This document shows positions 45,783 to 58,074 of a DNA stretch of 64,000 nucleotides, piece by piece (position 1 is the stretch's first letter; each line of letters opens with the position of its first letter). The notes under the pieces are model-generated. The model was not told where the DNA came from. It did not search any database and saw only the letters and a list, made by a program, of their open reading frames with translations. The stretch covers positions 23,198,605 through 23,262,604 of the forward strand of contig JALGQZ010000013.1 of the NCBI GenBank assembly GCA_023105745.1. The letters run 5' to 3'. Source of the DNA: Austropuccinia psidii (taxonomy: Eukaryota > Basidiomycota > Pucciniomycetes > Pucciniales > Sphaerophragmiaceae). Both the position numbers and the translations under genes were made by a program.

Positions 45783-46980
45783 CCCACATTGGAGCTTTGT
45801 CTGAAATCCATCCTTGAAACAAGTGATTTGCTCCTCATGAAGGTCATTTCAATGAGTGAATGAAGTTTGATCTAATCCTCAGTTTTCAATACATGATATT
45901 ACATTAAAGTGTGATCAAATTTGTTTCCATTTTTCAATATAATTTTCATACATAAATGACTTGGATTTAGAGGTAGTGAACAAGAAGCAGAATCCATTGA
46001 TGGGTAAGTATTTGTTTTAGTCACTACAATTTGATCCTCAGCCACTGTTCTTTGAGTTTATGTACTAATACTTTCATTGGAAAGGGTAGTTACCTCCTTA
46101 GTGACCAAATTTGGACACTGAAAAATGGTTTCATGATGATTGGTTACACCTCCAATCTTGGGACTTTAATCTGGGTTATGATTTGTGGTGTCTATTTGAT
46201 TCCCATCATTATTTTCATTGGAAGATGGACAAAGAGCTCCTGATTCCCCCTCTCTAACTCCAAGGGCAAATTGAAAATTTTGAAAAATTCTCTTTTTTGC
46301 TTTACTCTTTGAAGGTTTACATTTCATTTTTGAAGAAATGTTTTTCATTGTACCAACTTTAACATGAGATTCAGGAGGTAGTTTATTCCCTGATTTGACT
46401 CCTAAAATTATGATTTCAAGATCTTACAGTGGAATTTGGAAAATATGATATATCAATTTTTTATACATGCAATTAATATCAGAAACCAGTAGTTCTCTGG
46501 CCTCCTGGAGCTTCTCTCATACATATTGAGAAATATGTGCATCTTTGGACATTCCTTCTAATCTTGGGGCTATTTTTGATTAATTGTTCAAGAACTGTTC
46601 CTTTGTACTCACTTCTTTTTAAGCCCCAAAAAGCACCTCAGGAGATATTTTGGTGGAAGAAGCCCAATGAGCATGGGTTGCCTCTATGTAGCTTTTGTGC
46701 CTTATTTCTGATTAATTGAGATACTGATAAAACATATTTGCTTAAAAGTTGGTTAAATTCAAAAACATACTTTCAGGAAAGTTAGGAGGTGTATCTGGGA
46801 TGTCTGTACTAATGGCAATCATACTTTCACTTGATGAGCACTCCATATCATAAGATTTGGGAGAATTTAATTGCTTGTGAGGACCAATATCAGAGGTGTT
46901 AATATTGTTGTCCATATAGACAAAAAAAACTAATTGTATATAAAACTGATGTATGTGCTTAGAAGGCAAGTATTTTTTAT
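45783..46980 (-). pseudogene. Unidentified coding remnant
   Basis: Minus-strand pieces read like a decayed gene: MDNNINTSDIGPHKQL and a Ser/Pro-rich tail (46742-46915), then in other frames KDAHISQYV, EKLQEARELLVSDINCMYKK, VKSGNKLPPESHVKVGTMKN, KCKPSKSKAKKRIFQNFQFA (46166-46348), and on to 45783. It is cut on the left by the truncated LTR. It is divergent to the MULE gene at 48012 and could be a second gene of that element. No family recognised. Confidence 0.35.
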
Positions 46981-48011
46981 TAAGCTATAAGAAAGGGTTT
47001 TAGTTTTATGCCACAAATTAAAATGAGAATCCCTCTTATAAAATCAATGAGGAGACAAAGATGGTCAGGATGTGGTTATTGAATTTTTGGTCTAGAAGAT
47101 TCTAATTCTTATAAACATACAGAATCCAAAATAGTTCCACAAATAAAAAGACCTATGGAACTTTGTATTTGTTCCCCACAGAAATTGAAACCTAATGAGA
47201 GCTGTGATTAGACTCAAATTCTACACCTGTCATTGAATTGATCTTCTTGTTTGGAGTTTCCAAATCAATCAAGAATCCATTTAGAAATATATGCAAATAT
47301 CTTAATACTTCCAAGATTTTCCAAGCTCATTTTGATGTGTTCATAAATCTACCTTCTATTTTTCCCAACAAAACTAAAACAAAAGCTCCCTTGGAATAGA
47401 GCTTCTTGCCACAATCCATTCTAGTATGATCCTATTTGCATATACAGATGTTGATTTCATTTAAAAGATTAAATAATTCTTAATTCAAATCATGTGTAAT
47501 TATAATTTTCTCAAATATTCTATTGTAAAATCATTCTGAATATAGCCACAAGTTGCCAATATCAGTGTGCATGAATTGGAAAGGTGTTCCTCTTTTCCAA
47601 AATATATAAATACAATCATGATTCTTAGGCCTTTAAGCTATTAATATCAATCTATATTCCACCAAAAAATAAATCATTTTTTAGAACTTTATTTCCTAAA
47701 AATGTCAATTCTTTCAAATAGTATCCTCATGAACCCCCATTTGTCACCTATCTTTCATTTTGAGCCTGATTACTCCCAATTTGATACTTTTTCAGTCCAT
47801 TATAATTAGTTAGAGTCTTCACATACTTCTCAAAATACTATATTAGCTCCCAGGAACACCATGAAGCCCACAAACATCCAACACCTGAATACCTGACCTC
47901 TAGAATGGACTACTTAAAAATCATTGAAGCTCTGAATCTACATGAATATGGTACAATCAAATTCAAAAGTGATATTGAAGAAATAAAATCATCTAAACAG
48001 GCCACTTCTCA
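46981..48011. other. Spacer before MULE gene
   Basis: AT-rich and without a supported gene. It lies between the divergent remnant and the MULE transposase, so a bidirectional promoter and the MULE terminal repeat might be sought here or to its left; neither was identified. Confidence 0.4.
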
Positions 48012-51000
48012 ATGCACACCTGCGTTTTTGGTCCCTCATTACGGACCCAGATAAATATGATTACTCCACTTGATGTAAGCTTCCATTTATGTCCATTCAT
48101 CCACTACACTTTTACTGATTTGAATAACTATATAGTGAAATTGGAGCCACCTCCATTTGAAAGGCTCAATGATGTAGATACCCTGATCTGGTTCTCCCAA
48201 AAGTGGGGTCAAATTCATGGCTATGAATTAAAAAAGAAAAATTCTCACCAACAGAAGAATGTTTACTTGGAATGTGACTGATATAGTGAATATATAGCCC
48301 TTAAAGGACCTACAAAGAGGTATTCAACAAAAAAGAAATGTGGAGTCAAGTTTAAAGTCAGAGGCTCTATTCCTCCTCCCAGTAAGTCATCGAGCATACT
48401 GTACATATTTACTGTTTTCTAACTGGTAAGGTGATATCCATTCTGAGGAATTTCACACAATTTACCTCACCAGATCTGGATATTGGGTTTTGGTCCCACT
48501 GGAAATAGTGCATAATCATGCACCCTCTACAACCCCATAAGTACATCCCATTCATTTCTGGATTAATGAAAGAAGAACTGGTGCAAGTTGAAGGATTGAT
48601 TAAGTCAAATGTCAATCCTAATCATATTTTAAGCCAGCCCAATGCCCAAGGAAATACCTGTACCACTAGCAGAACCATGTATAACTAAAAAGAACATCTA
48701 TCAATCAAGGAAAGAAATGGGAAATTCAAACTGTAATTCATAGTAATAAAATCAATACAAATGGAAATTTTACCAAGCTATTCTTTGCACACCCAGACTC
48801 CATTGAATTGGGTCATATAAGCCACCATGTGATATTGATTGATGCCATTTACCAGAAATTAAAGTAAAACTTTCCACTTTTCCACATGTTTGGCCAAACC
48901 GCATCTGCTCACACCTTCCAATTATGCTTTTGAAACATGGAACAGGAAAATGATTATGGATATATATAGGCCCTTCAAGAACTCAAAATTTTATTCCGGC
49001 CACCCACAACTCATAAGGTTATTATTACAGATTGTGAGCCAGCTCTGAAGCTGGCCATTGAATTGGTCTTTCCTAGCTCAATCCATAATTATCACACATG
49101 GCACATAAGCAAAACGCCTATCCAAAATTGTTGCCAATATTTTCAACAGGATGATTGGAAGAATTATCAGACATCCTGGAACCAACTGGTAAGCTCCAAT
49201 TAAAATGAAAAATATGATAACAATCTTGAAAAAATCAAAGAGAATTAAAATGATTACTCAAGTTCAAGGGCATATATCTCAAACAACCTAGTTCCATTCA
49301 AGAAAAAAGTTTTCGCTTCTTGGGAAAGCCAGAATACTCACCTTGGAAATCAAGCCAGCTCTTTTTTTGAATCTGAACACTCCTACATGAAATCATTCTT
49401 TAATAATTCTAATAGAGAGCTTTCTACAGTATTCAAAAATTTCAAAAAAGCAATCTTTATTCAATTGAAACTTCTCCACCATACTATGGGAAAAGAAAGA
49501 GTCCTCAAATTGACTGATTTTTCCCCACCTTTCAAGCAATTACTTGGTACTATATCAATCAAAGAAATAAGGATGTTTGAAGAACAATTTCAAAAGCTCA
49601 AAGACAAACCAAATCTTCAACTATGCTCCAACAGACTCATGAATGGCATGGGGATTCCTTTCTCACATGTAATTGAGAAACTTCTTAATAATAAGGGCTA
49701 AATTGGAAGTGAATATTTTCATCCACAATGGAATCTACTTCATAATCCTCTTGAAGTAGGTGCAATCTTATTCCTTATATTTGTGATTGTAGTTATGCTA
49801 AAATCATGTTTAACAGGAAATTCATTCTCATTAAGAATTCAATTTGAAACAAAAAGAATGAAAAATATTGAAAAGGAAGTTGATGAACTTGAAATACCAT
49901 TACAAAAAAATTGATCAAGGAAACTGAGGAGTTACTTAGCTTTCAAGGTGCAACTTGAAGCCTTTTCACCCAAAAAAGGATTTAATTTCACATGATAGGC
50001 CATTCAAATAGGAAAGGGTAAGGTCTACCAAAGGGCTTCCATATAGATTTTAAATGCATCAGGATATCCTGAATTTCCACAAAAGATTTTGGAAAAAGAT
50101 AAACAGAGCTACTACTGGTCCCAAAGCCCAATTTATGAGGGGAGAAAAGCTCCATTTAAAGCCAAGATGGCTAAACTACCAAAAAAAGAAGATTATTAAA
50201 TGATATAGAAAAATTGGAAATAAACTTGAGACCTCAAAATAACTCAAATATTTTGTAAGAACCAGTGAGTAGTGGATAAATTCTGGTATGAAGATGAATC
50301 ACTGAAAAATAATGCACAAGCTCATTGAGAAAATTTTTAATCCTCCTGAAGCTGTTAATTGTGGAATTCATGCAGTGGAAAAGGGATTTTAACTTTAAAG
50401 CCCAAAAAACGAAAACATCTTGAGAGAAGTGATATCAGCCTGTGACTCAAAACCAGAGCACAAGCATGACAGCCAAATACCATAGACCAATGGTAAAGCC
50501 AAGATACCACCAAAACATGGAGCTGAGACAAATTATCTCAAAATGTATCAAAAGAAATAGGAAACCCACCACTTTCCAAATATACAAATCCCATCACCAT
50601 AGGACAAAGAATAACAAAATATTCCTACCCAAAGTTATTGCTGAGCAGAAATCTTAATTTTCCCCTCTCAGCTGAAATCCAGAGGAAGGGGCTTAACCCC
50701 AGAAAATGGGTATTCAAATTGAAGCTCTAAGTTGGGGCTATTCAATTGTAATAGCCAAATTGAGCTAGAATCATAATTACTGAAGCTATGACCAAAATAA
50801 GGTTAAATACGGTGGAATAAAATATTCACCTCTTATCTAAATTCTCCAGTTTTAGTGTGAGATACCTAAAGTGGGGTCTTTTTGGGAAGAGCACAATCAG
50901 GGCTTCCTGATGGTTCCATCCATCTCACCACATCAATTCTAGAACAAAAGTTATGGAGCAAAAAATCTCAATAGAGCTTTAAAAAAATAATATATATGTA

Positions 51001-52230
51001 CAAAAAATCTTGTACATGGCATAACTTTGCAATATTTAATAATAACCATATAAAGTTAAGTACCATTGTTTAGAAAACATCCAGGGCTACAAAATGAACC
51101 AAATTTGTGCTTTTTATCTCAAAAACTGACTGAGTTATAGCAGTTTTAAGGACAAAATACCACAATTCGGCCAATAAACCTTTTCTGTGGCATAGTATCC
51201 CACAGCTCTGATTAGTAGGTTTCAAACAGACAAAGAAGCTTTTTTTACTTCAATAACTCATATTTTGGTCAGTACTGGGGTCCCATACAGGTTCTGTAAA
51301 GAATTCTACATGTAATACATGTGAGAAGAAAAATGAAAATTTTCACCCTGTATTGGTGAAAACTGCACAGATGTGGTTTCAAAACCACATCTGAGCGCAA
51401 TACAGGCTATAGAGGCATTATGAGAATCGCAAGCCAGTCCTTGATAGTGAAACATCTTCACTTCCTCTATGTGGAAAGGTCTAGCAGACTTTTTGACCCA
51501 ATTGTATGATAAAAAGGGGCCTTTTCTCCACCAGAAAAGGTTTCCAAATCCTGTTCCTAAATTCCTACATAGTTCAACATTGAAAGAAAAATATACTCTT
51601 GGAGGAAAAGCCAGGTATACTTTAAAACCTAAGTATTGTAGTCTTTATCATTGTAACCCAACAGATAAACCTGCATCCAGGGCATTCAGCATTGCTCACC
51701 ACCACTAATTGTTATTAGTAAAGCTGCCAATATATTTAAACCAAACCTTTTCAAATACTTTTTTCCATGTCAAAGTCATAGTTAAAGCTTTATATACCTC
51801 TGTTATCACTTTATCATAGACTCAGCCTGATAAGTGAGACAATATTTGATAGAATAAATTGATAGGAATAGTAATTATTATAAAGAAATATTGGGAGGAG
51901 CAGTGGAAAAAGATAAGATACAAGATAATGTGAAGGCTAAAGTTATTAGAAAAATTGAAAACTGGTTAATTAAATAGGATCATGGCCCAATATTGACAAA
52001 TACATATAAGAATTCATTTATATTTTTCCATCCAGAATGGAAAAGATATCCACTACAAACATTCCTTCCAGCCCTATGCAGTCCATGTGGAGTGTCAATT
52101 ATTCATCCAATCTCCCTAGGTCATATAAATGGTAATCATTGGACACTTATTATTTTCAATGAACATGAGATGGGCAAATTACCTCTTCCCGAATTGGCCC
52201 CAAAGTGGCCTGGGGCACCTTCAACTCAAT
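48012..52230 (+). pseudogene. MULE transposase fused to OTU peptidase
   Basis: In order: a FAR1/WRKY-GCM1-type zinc domain (FSQKWGQIHGYELKKKN and KNVYLECD at 48190-48281, then a basic KKCGVKFKVRG). The DDE core follows: KLFFAHPDSIELGHISHHV, LIDAIYQ (first Asp, near 48835), FGQTASAHTFQLCF, VIITDCEPALKLAI (second Asp, near 49027), HTWHISK. A C-terminal helix region is at 49387-49701, with a SWIM-like CSNRLMNGMGIPFSH. An OTU domain begins NCGIHAVEKGF (Cys codon 50360-50362), is interrupted by a solo LTR (50433-51832), and resumes with YKEILGG, TNTYKNSFIFF and GHINGNHWTLI (His codon 52137-52139). Many stops; inactive. Confidence 0.75.
50433..51832 (+). repeat. Solo gypsy LTR inside the OTU domain
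   Basis: It starts TATCAGCCTGTGACTC and ends CTCAGCCTGATA, 1,400 bp, family of B/D/E, plus orientation. AGTGA at 50428-50432 is repeated at 51833-51837, the 5-bp target duplication. The perfect 12-bp family hairpin is at 51368-51379 and 51382-51393. No internal element sequence remains, as after LTR-LTR recombination. Confidence 0.92.
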
Positions 52231-52733
52231 AAGAATCAAATTGGAGAAGAGTATATTCCTCATCAATAAAAATATTCCACAGATTTAGACAGATTACGTT
52301 TCCATAGAAATTTTTTTTCATTATGAATTTTGTTGTCAAATTTCTGAAATAAACATCCCATTTGGCATGGAGTTGGTAATTGCTTGGATGAGTGGATTGA
52401 GCAAAATAAATCCATGGAAGGCATGAAGGCATATCTGAATCCACATTTTTCTATGTAGGTGTAGGCATAAATTTGAGGTGGAGATGTGAAAATATCACCC
52501 CCCTTTTTCTTTACTCTTGAGACATTTTACTGTAGTTTTGATATAATTTGCCATAACTTGCATCAAAGCAACTTTATCCAATAAGTTGAGTCCATAAGTT
52601 ATTTTTATTTAATAAAATAAGATATAGTTTTTTCTTTCTCTAGTTTCATCATTCAGAGAAAGCTCTTGAGACTCTAATATCTTGGAGTCTAGTATGGGAA
52701 TTCAAACCAGCCGAGCACCAAAGGGTTTAATTA
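52231..52733. other. MULE 3' flank
   Basis: This continues the broken tail of the MULE protein for some 200 bases in mixed frames. Nothing else was recognised. Element D was inserted at 52734, so the right MULE terminal repeat may lie beyond 63944, outside the window. Confidence 0.4.
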
Positions 52734-54165
52734 TGTCAGCTGGACTCTATGTTGAAGCAGTAATTAGGCTATTTACAGCTAGAACTATGACTGTGACATG
52801 TGAAAAAAATTTTCAAATAAGAGATTTTAAATAATACAATGGCTTATAATATAATAAAAGGGTTCTACCATTGGGAAATAGTGGTGGCAAGCGCTATTGA
52901 GAACCCTGGATGCAGTCTTACCAGTTGGATTACTATAATAAGGACTACAATAATTAAAGCTATAATTATACCCTGATTATTACCCAAGAGTAAAACTGTT
53001 TTAGACAGTGTACTACGTAGGATATTCAAGAGAAGGATAAGGAAACAATTCTGGCTGTGAAAAGCCTCCTTTTTATCCTGAAATGGGGTGGAAAGGGTGC
53101 TAGACCTTTCCACGTAGAGCAAGTGAAGATTTTTTCACTCTCTAGTACTGGCTTGTGGTTTGCAAACAGCCTTTATAACCTGTATTGGGCTCAGATGTGG
53201 CTTTGAAACCACATCTGGGCAGTTTTCACCAATACAGGGTGAACATTTTCATCTGGGGACCTCACAGCCTGATTCTGATGTGTATGACACGTAGAATGCT
53301 GTACAGAACCTGTATGGGACCCCAGTATTGACTGACATATGAGGTATTGAAGTAAAAACAAGCTTCTTTGTCTATTTGACACCTCATATTCATGGTTATG
53401 GGATATTATCCCATGGTAAGGCTGTATATGACAGCAGGTGGGAATCTGACCTTAAAACAGCCATAACTTTGTCAATTCTTCAGATATCAACCTCAAAATT
53501 GGTTTGGTGTGTAGCCCTGTATGAGCTCTACACAATGGTACCTCATTTGATATGGGTATAATTAAATATGGCAAAGTTATCCCATGTACAAGAATTTTGT
53601 ACATTTGCGTGGTATAGGCAGAAAGCTGTATTGAGCTTATTTGCCCCATAACTTTTGTTCTAGTTGAGCTATGGAGAAATGGATGAAACCATCAGATAGC
53701 CCTGACTGTGCTCTTTCCAAAAAGACCCCACTATCTCACACTAAAACTGTAGAAGTTAGATGAGAGGTGAATGTTTTGTTCACCCTTATTTGGCCTGAAA
53801 TTGACCATAACTCCAGTAATATTGGTGCTAGCTCAGTTTGGATGGTACCATTAGATAGCCCTGGCTTAGAGATTCATTTTGAGTACCCATTTGATGGGGT
53901 TAAGTCTCTACTTCTAGATTTTAGATGAGAGGTGAAAATTAAGGTTTATGCTCAGCAGTAACTTTGAGCAGGAATAACTTTGTTATTTCTTGTCCTATGG
54001 TGATGGGAATTATGTTTTGAGAAAGAGGTGAGTTTCCTCTTTCCTTTGATACTTTTTGAGCTGATTTGGCTCAGCTCCATGTTTTGGTGGTATCTTGGCT
54101 ATACCATTGGTTTATGGTATTTTGGCTGTCATGCTTGTGCTCTGGTTTTGAGTCACAGGCTGACA
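52734..54165 (-). repeat. Element D 3' LTR
   Basis: 1,432 bp, the downstream LTR for this minus-strand element. It shares all landmarks with 62507-63944. The hairpin CAGATGTGGCTTTGAAACCACATCTG (53192-53217 region) has one mismatch from G-C to C. The flanking target repeat AATTA is at 52729-52733. Confidence 0.93.
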
Positions 54166-54204
54166 TACCCTCCCTCTAAAAAAGGCTCATCATTGATGAG
54201 ACTG
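54166..54204 (-). promoter_or_regulatory. Element D polypurine tract
   Basis: On the minus strand AGAGGGAGGGTA immediately precedes the LTR. The adjoining CTCATCATTGATGAG stem is the same as in element B. Confidence 0.85.
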
Positions 54205-54700
54205 CTCAGTCTTCCTAGAGGCCCTGAATCTCCTTAGATGAAGGTTCCCATCTGGTATGGCATCTTCTGCCAACCATTTGTCTTTATCAGCTGTTTGGTG
54301 CTTGAATCTGACTAAGTATTGTCTTTGATCCTTTCCATTAAGTCTGATCTTCCTGGCTCTGATGATCTTACTCCCAGGTCCTGGGGAGTCCTCCACTTCC
54401 ACTATATCAGGTGGTGTGGCGTTCTTCTTCCTGGAGGGGAATTTATCCTCCTCTGTTTGGAAGTATGGTTTGACCAAACTTACTGGGAAGACTGGGTGCT
54501 TCCTGGAAGATTCCTCTGTAAGTTTGACCTCCACTGCATTCTTTCCTATCAAACTAATATTAGTGAAAGGCCCTACAAATGAGTCCCTCATCTTCTTGGG
54601 TCCTTTAAGATTATTAAAGTTCAGTGTAGACACTAGCACCTGGTACCCTTCCTTAAAGTCAGGTTCCATGTGTGTCTTGTCTCACCTCTGCTTATTATAT
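54190..54700 (-). pseudogene. Element D integrase tail: GPY/F and chromodomain
   Basis: The open frame 54190-54669 contains EGYQVLVSTLNFNNLKGPKK, DSFVGPFTNISLIGKNAVEV (GPY/F), HPVFPVSLVKPYFQTEEDKF and a full chromodomain (SKIIRARKIRLNGKDQRQYL, then a DKWLAEDAIPDGNL block). It ends at QSHQ. Upstream, the usual Trp is a TGA (near 54683), so the tail is cut off from the core. Here the chromodomain itself is intact, unlike in B. Confidence 0.85.
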
Positions 54701-54839
54701 TCTTTTGCCTCAGCTATGCATTTGGCAGCTGTGTAACAAGCCCTCTTCCACATATCATGGAGGTCTTTGGCTGTGGGGTGGATGGTCAGAAGATTCTTCT
54801 TTAAGTGATCCACAGGCAACAGGGGATTCCACCCTTTCT

Positions 54840-55637
54840 CTACCACTGCAGGTGTTTTTCCTGTGGTAGAGTGCTGATTTGTATTATAAGCCAGTTGGAC
54901 AGTTGGTAGAAGGGTGCCCAGTCATGGGTGTATCCTTCATGGTCCTTGTATTCCATGCCATAGGCACAGAACCTTCTAAGGATGTCTTCCATAGTCTGGA
55001 TCTTCCTCTCAGCTAGGCCATCTGTTTGGGGATGGTAAGCTGTGGAAAAAGCAAGCTTGGTTCCAAGCATGTCATACAAGTTGGTCCAGAATTCAGATGT
55101 GAATTTTGGGTCCCTATCACTAATGATGATTTTAGGGACTCCACAGGTAGATATGATGTTATTCCAAAATAACAGGGCAGTATCCATGGCTGTGTCCTCT
55201 TTGTGGCATGGTAGACACCTCATGCTCTTGCTGAACCTATCAGCTATTATCAAGCAGGCATTGTAGTTTTCTTTGCCTCCTGGGACAAGTACTGTAACTC
55301 AGTCCATGTTGATGGTTTCCCATGGGTGTTTGGGTTCTTCTATATGTTGAAGTAACCCATACTTCTTCCCATGTTTCCTGTTTGCCTTTTGGCATCTTTC
55401 ACAAGTGTTGATGTATTCTCCCAACTCTTGTTCCCACTTGGGCCACCAAGCTGTGCTCGCTACCCTCTTCTTGGTCCTGTCTTCACTCATGTGTCCCATA
55501 TAGGGGCAGTCATGGAATTCCTGCAGGATCAAGGAGATGTGGTCTCTGTCTACCACTGTGAGTGCACTTGTGTGTTTCTCTCTGTGGTAGAGCAGGCCAT
55601 CTATAAGGAAGAACTTGTTATCCTTATAGGCCCTCAA
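54840..55637 (-). pseudogene. Element D integrase core
   Basis: 55299-55637 holds the zinc domain (DRDHISLILQEFHD, GHMS, CERCQ). It is ended by a TGA where the family has Trp after ETINMD (about 55298). 54840-55253 holds the catalytic core: IIADRFSKS (Asp), [14 protein letters not shown] (Asp) and [20 protein letters not shown] (Glu), the full D-D-E set. A frame change near 54918 garbles the end. Apart from these two breaks the domain is well kept. Confidence 0.88.
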
Positions 55638-55699
55638 CCAGGGTCCTTACAGCTGGGATTCCAGTTCTGGACTCCTGTACTTTTCTTGAAGGAGTTGTA

Positions 55700-56560
55700 G
55701 TAGTATGCCACACTATTTGTGTTTGGCATAAAACTTTAGTACTGCACTAAAAAATTCATTGTGCAGTTCAGAGGAGCTTATCCCCAAGATGGGAGTTTCT
55801 GTCCCCTCTGAATCAGTGTTCCCACTGTCAAGGGTACCACTTTCTGGTGCCCATTCAGAAAATCTGAAGTTCTTTCTCCTATCTACTTCCATGAAATGGA
55901 TAGTGATCTTGGCTGCAACTTCAGGGTCATAAGCTGGATTTCTTTTGACATTGTCCAGTGGCCATCTGCTAAGGCCATCTGCATTGGTATGACTTTTACC
56001 TTCTTTTTATATGATGGTCATATTACCTCTATACTCCTGGATGGCTATTTGCCATCTCAGCATGTGTCTATTTGTAGTCTTCATGCTCAGTAAAGACTCC
56101 AAGGCTGTGCAGTCTGTGTAGACTTCAAAGACTGCACCCTCAAGATAATAATGGAGTTTTTCTAGAGCCCAGACTAGACATACACATTCAGTCTGGGTGG
56201 CCCCATACCTGGCTTCTGAATCTTTCAGTTGCCTTGAGATGTAGCAAATTACTCCTTCTCTTGGTTCGCCATCCACAATTTGTCTTTGGTGAAGGGCTGC
56301 TCCTAGGCCTTGACTGCATGCTGCATCTATATATAACTTGAATGGTAGTTCAAAGTCAGGTAAGATGAGCACAGGTGCATTTGTGAGTTCATATTTGATC
56401 CTCTCATATGCATCACTCCTTTCCTTGGTTATTGCAAAAACTACATCTTTTGAACATAATTCGTATAAACTACTAGTTATGTGTGCAAAGTTCTTGATGT
56501 GGTTTCTATAGTAGCTAGCAAACCCAAGAAAGAATTGCATCTCTTTGATGCTCTTTGGTA
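55700..56560 (-). pseudogene. Element D RNase H and linker
   Basis: 56007-56540 is one open frame: thumb end ([18 protein letters not shown]), [18 protein letters not shown] (first Asp), [20 protein letters not shown] (catalytic Glu region), [11 protein letters not shown] (second Asp) and [16 protein letters not shown] stop near 56004 ends it before the DGLSRW block, and the linker to integrase follows in 55700-56000. The solo LTR at 56566 separates this part from RT. Confidence 0.85.
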
Positions 56561-56565
56561 CCGGT

Positions 56566-58074
56566 TGTCAGGGTGAGTCTATATAGTAGCTATAAAATGT
56601 AGTTACAAGCTAGTATTATGACTGTGACATGTCAAAAAACAAATAAATTTAATTCTTCAGGTCCTACTGCTATGTGGTAACAGTGGTGATGAGTCTGTTG
56701 AGGACCTGGGTTGAAATACTCTAATATCTTTGACTGTAAAGAAGTACTACAATAATTATATTCTAATTATATCTTTTAATGATAATTATAAGGACACTAC
56801 TTATTGATAACAGTTTTGTCACGTAAGAATATGGATAATAAGATAAAAGATGATGGGTTTTCAAGCAAAAAACCCTTCTTCTTATATCTTTCAAGACTGT
56901 CAAGAGTTATTAACTCTTCACACGTCAGAGGAGTGAAAATTTTCACTCCAATGACCAGTCTGTGGTTCTGGATCATCAATTCTGACGTCAATAGAGGCAG
57001 AATTGTGGTTTTGGAACCACAAATGATCATTCTGGATCAATACAGGGTGAAAAAACTTTTCACCTGCCACGTCAGCACTTGGATGACGTTGTTCTGGTGT
57101 CTGTATGATCAAAAATGATGATTTGAGAGAGGTTATATCTTCATAAGTATATTATTTTAAGTATGAGAGCAATACTGTTTGATACAAGTTTGATACAGTC
57201 ATGTATTGCTAGAAAAACCTTCCAATCAAGATATCTCAGTCAGTTCTTAAGATATCAAGAAACCAAGAGCACAGAACTGAAGGGCTTAATGAGCTCTTCA
57301 ATTCGGTATGCTTCATGTTTACCCTTCTTTCAAATAGAAAAAGTTATAAGGGTTTTAAGTTTTTGGATGTATTTTTGTACATCAGTATGAGGCTTCAAAA
57401 ACTTCCATACCAGATATCTTCTTCAATTTGGAAGATATCTGTACTCTGATGATACAGTCTTGTAGGGCTTGATTATCTCTACAGTTTGGTATATTACACT
57501 GTACAGCTGTATGAGTGTACACCAAAGATACAGGGGTTTGTATACATTGTTGTTTTCAGAATATCTGTATTTTGGTTGTTAAACCTTTGAACCAAGATCC
57601 CTCAGTCAATTTAAGAGATAAAGAGGTCTAAGGTGTCTCAAATTAAAGCTCTTGTTTAGATCTTTAATTTGGTTATACTTTTGTACAGTTTTGTACAAGC
57701 CCTCTTTGACTTTCAGGGGGGTCTTGGTTTTAAAATAAAGGTCATATGGTATCTCCAGTTGTAGTGGTGTTACAGCAACATGGATGATACCATTGTGTAG
57801 CTCTCTATTTGATCTTTAAGAAAAATACCATTTTGGTATAGGATAACTTAAATATGCATAAGTTTGATGAGAGGTGAAAATAAGGGTTTTGACTTGTTTA
57901 TTCTCCTCTAGGTTTCCTTATTCTGTTTGGATAAGGTTGGTGTTTTAATTTAAGAGGAGTTTTTCCCTCTTATTTATTACCTGTATTGACTATGTTTGTT
58001 CAGTACTTGTCATACCATTATTTATGGTATGTTGGATGTCATGCTAGTGCTCTGTTTTGAGTCACAGGCTGACA
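56566..58074 (-). repeat. Divergent solo LTR nested in element D
   Basis: It begins TGTCAGGGTGAG and ends TTTTGAGTCACAGGCTGACA, 1,509 bp. It is flanked by CCGGT (56561-56565) and CTGGT (58075-58079), a target duplication that has lost one CpG by C-to-T change. Only the ends and scattered blocks resemble the other LTRs; the middle is different, so it is another subfamily. Its hairpins are strong: 56930-56949 is a perfect 20-base palindrome, 57003-57010 pairs with 57015-57022, and 57046-57053 pairs with 57057-57064. Confidence 0.92.
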
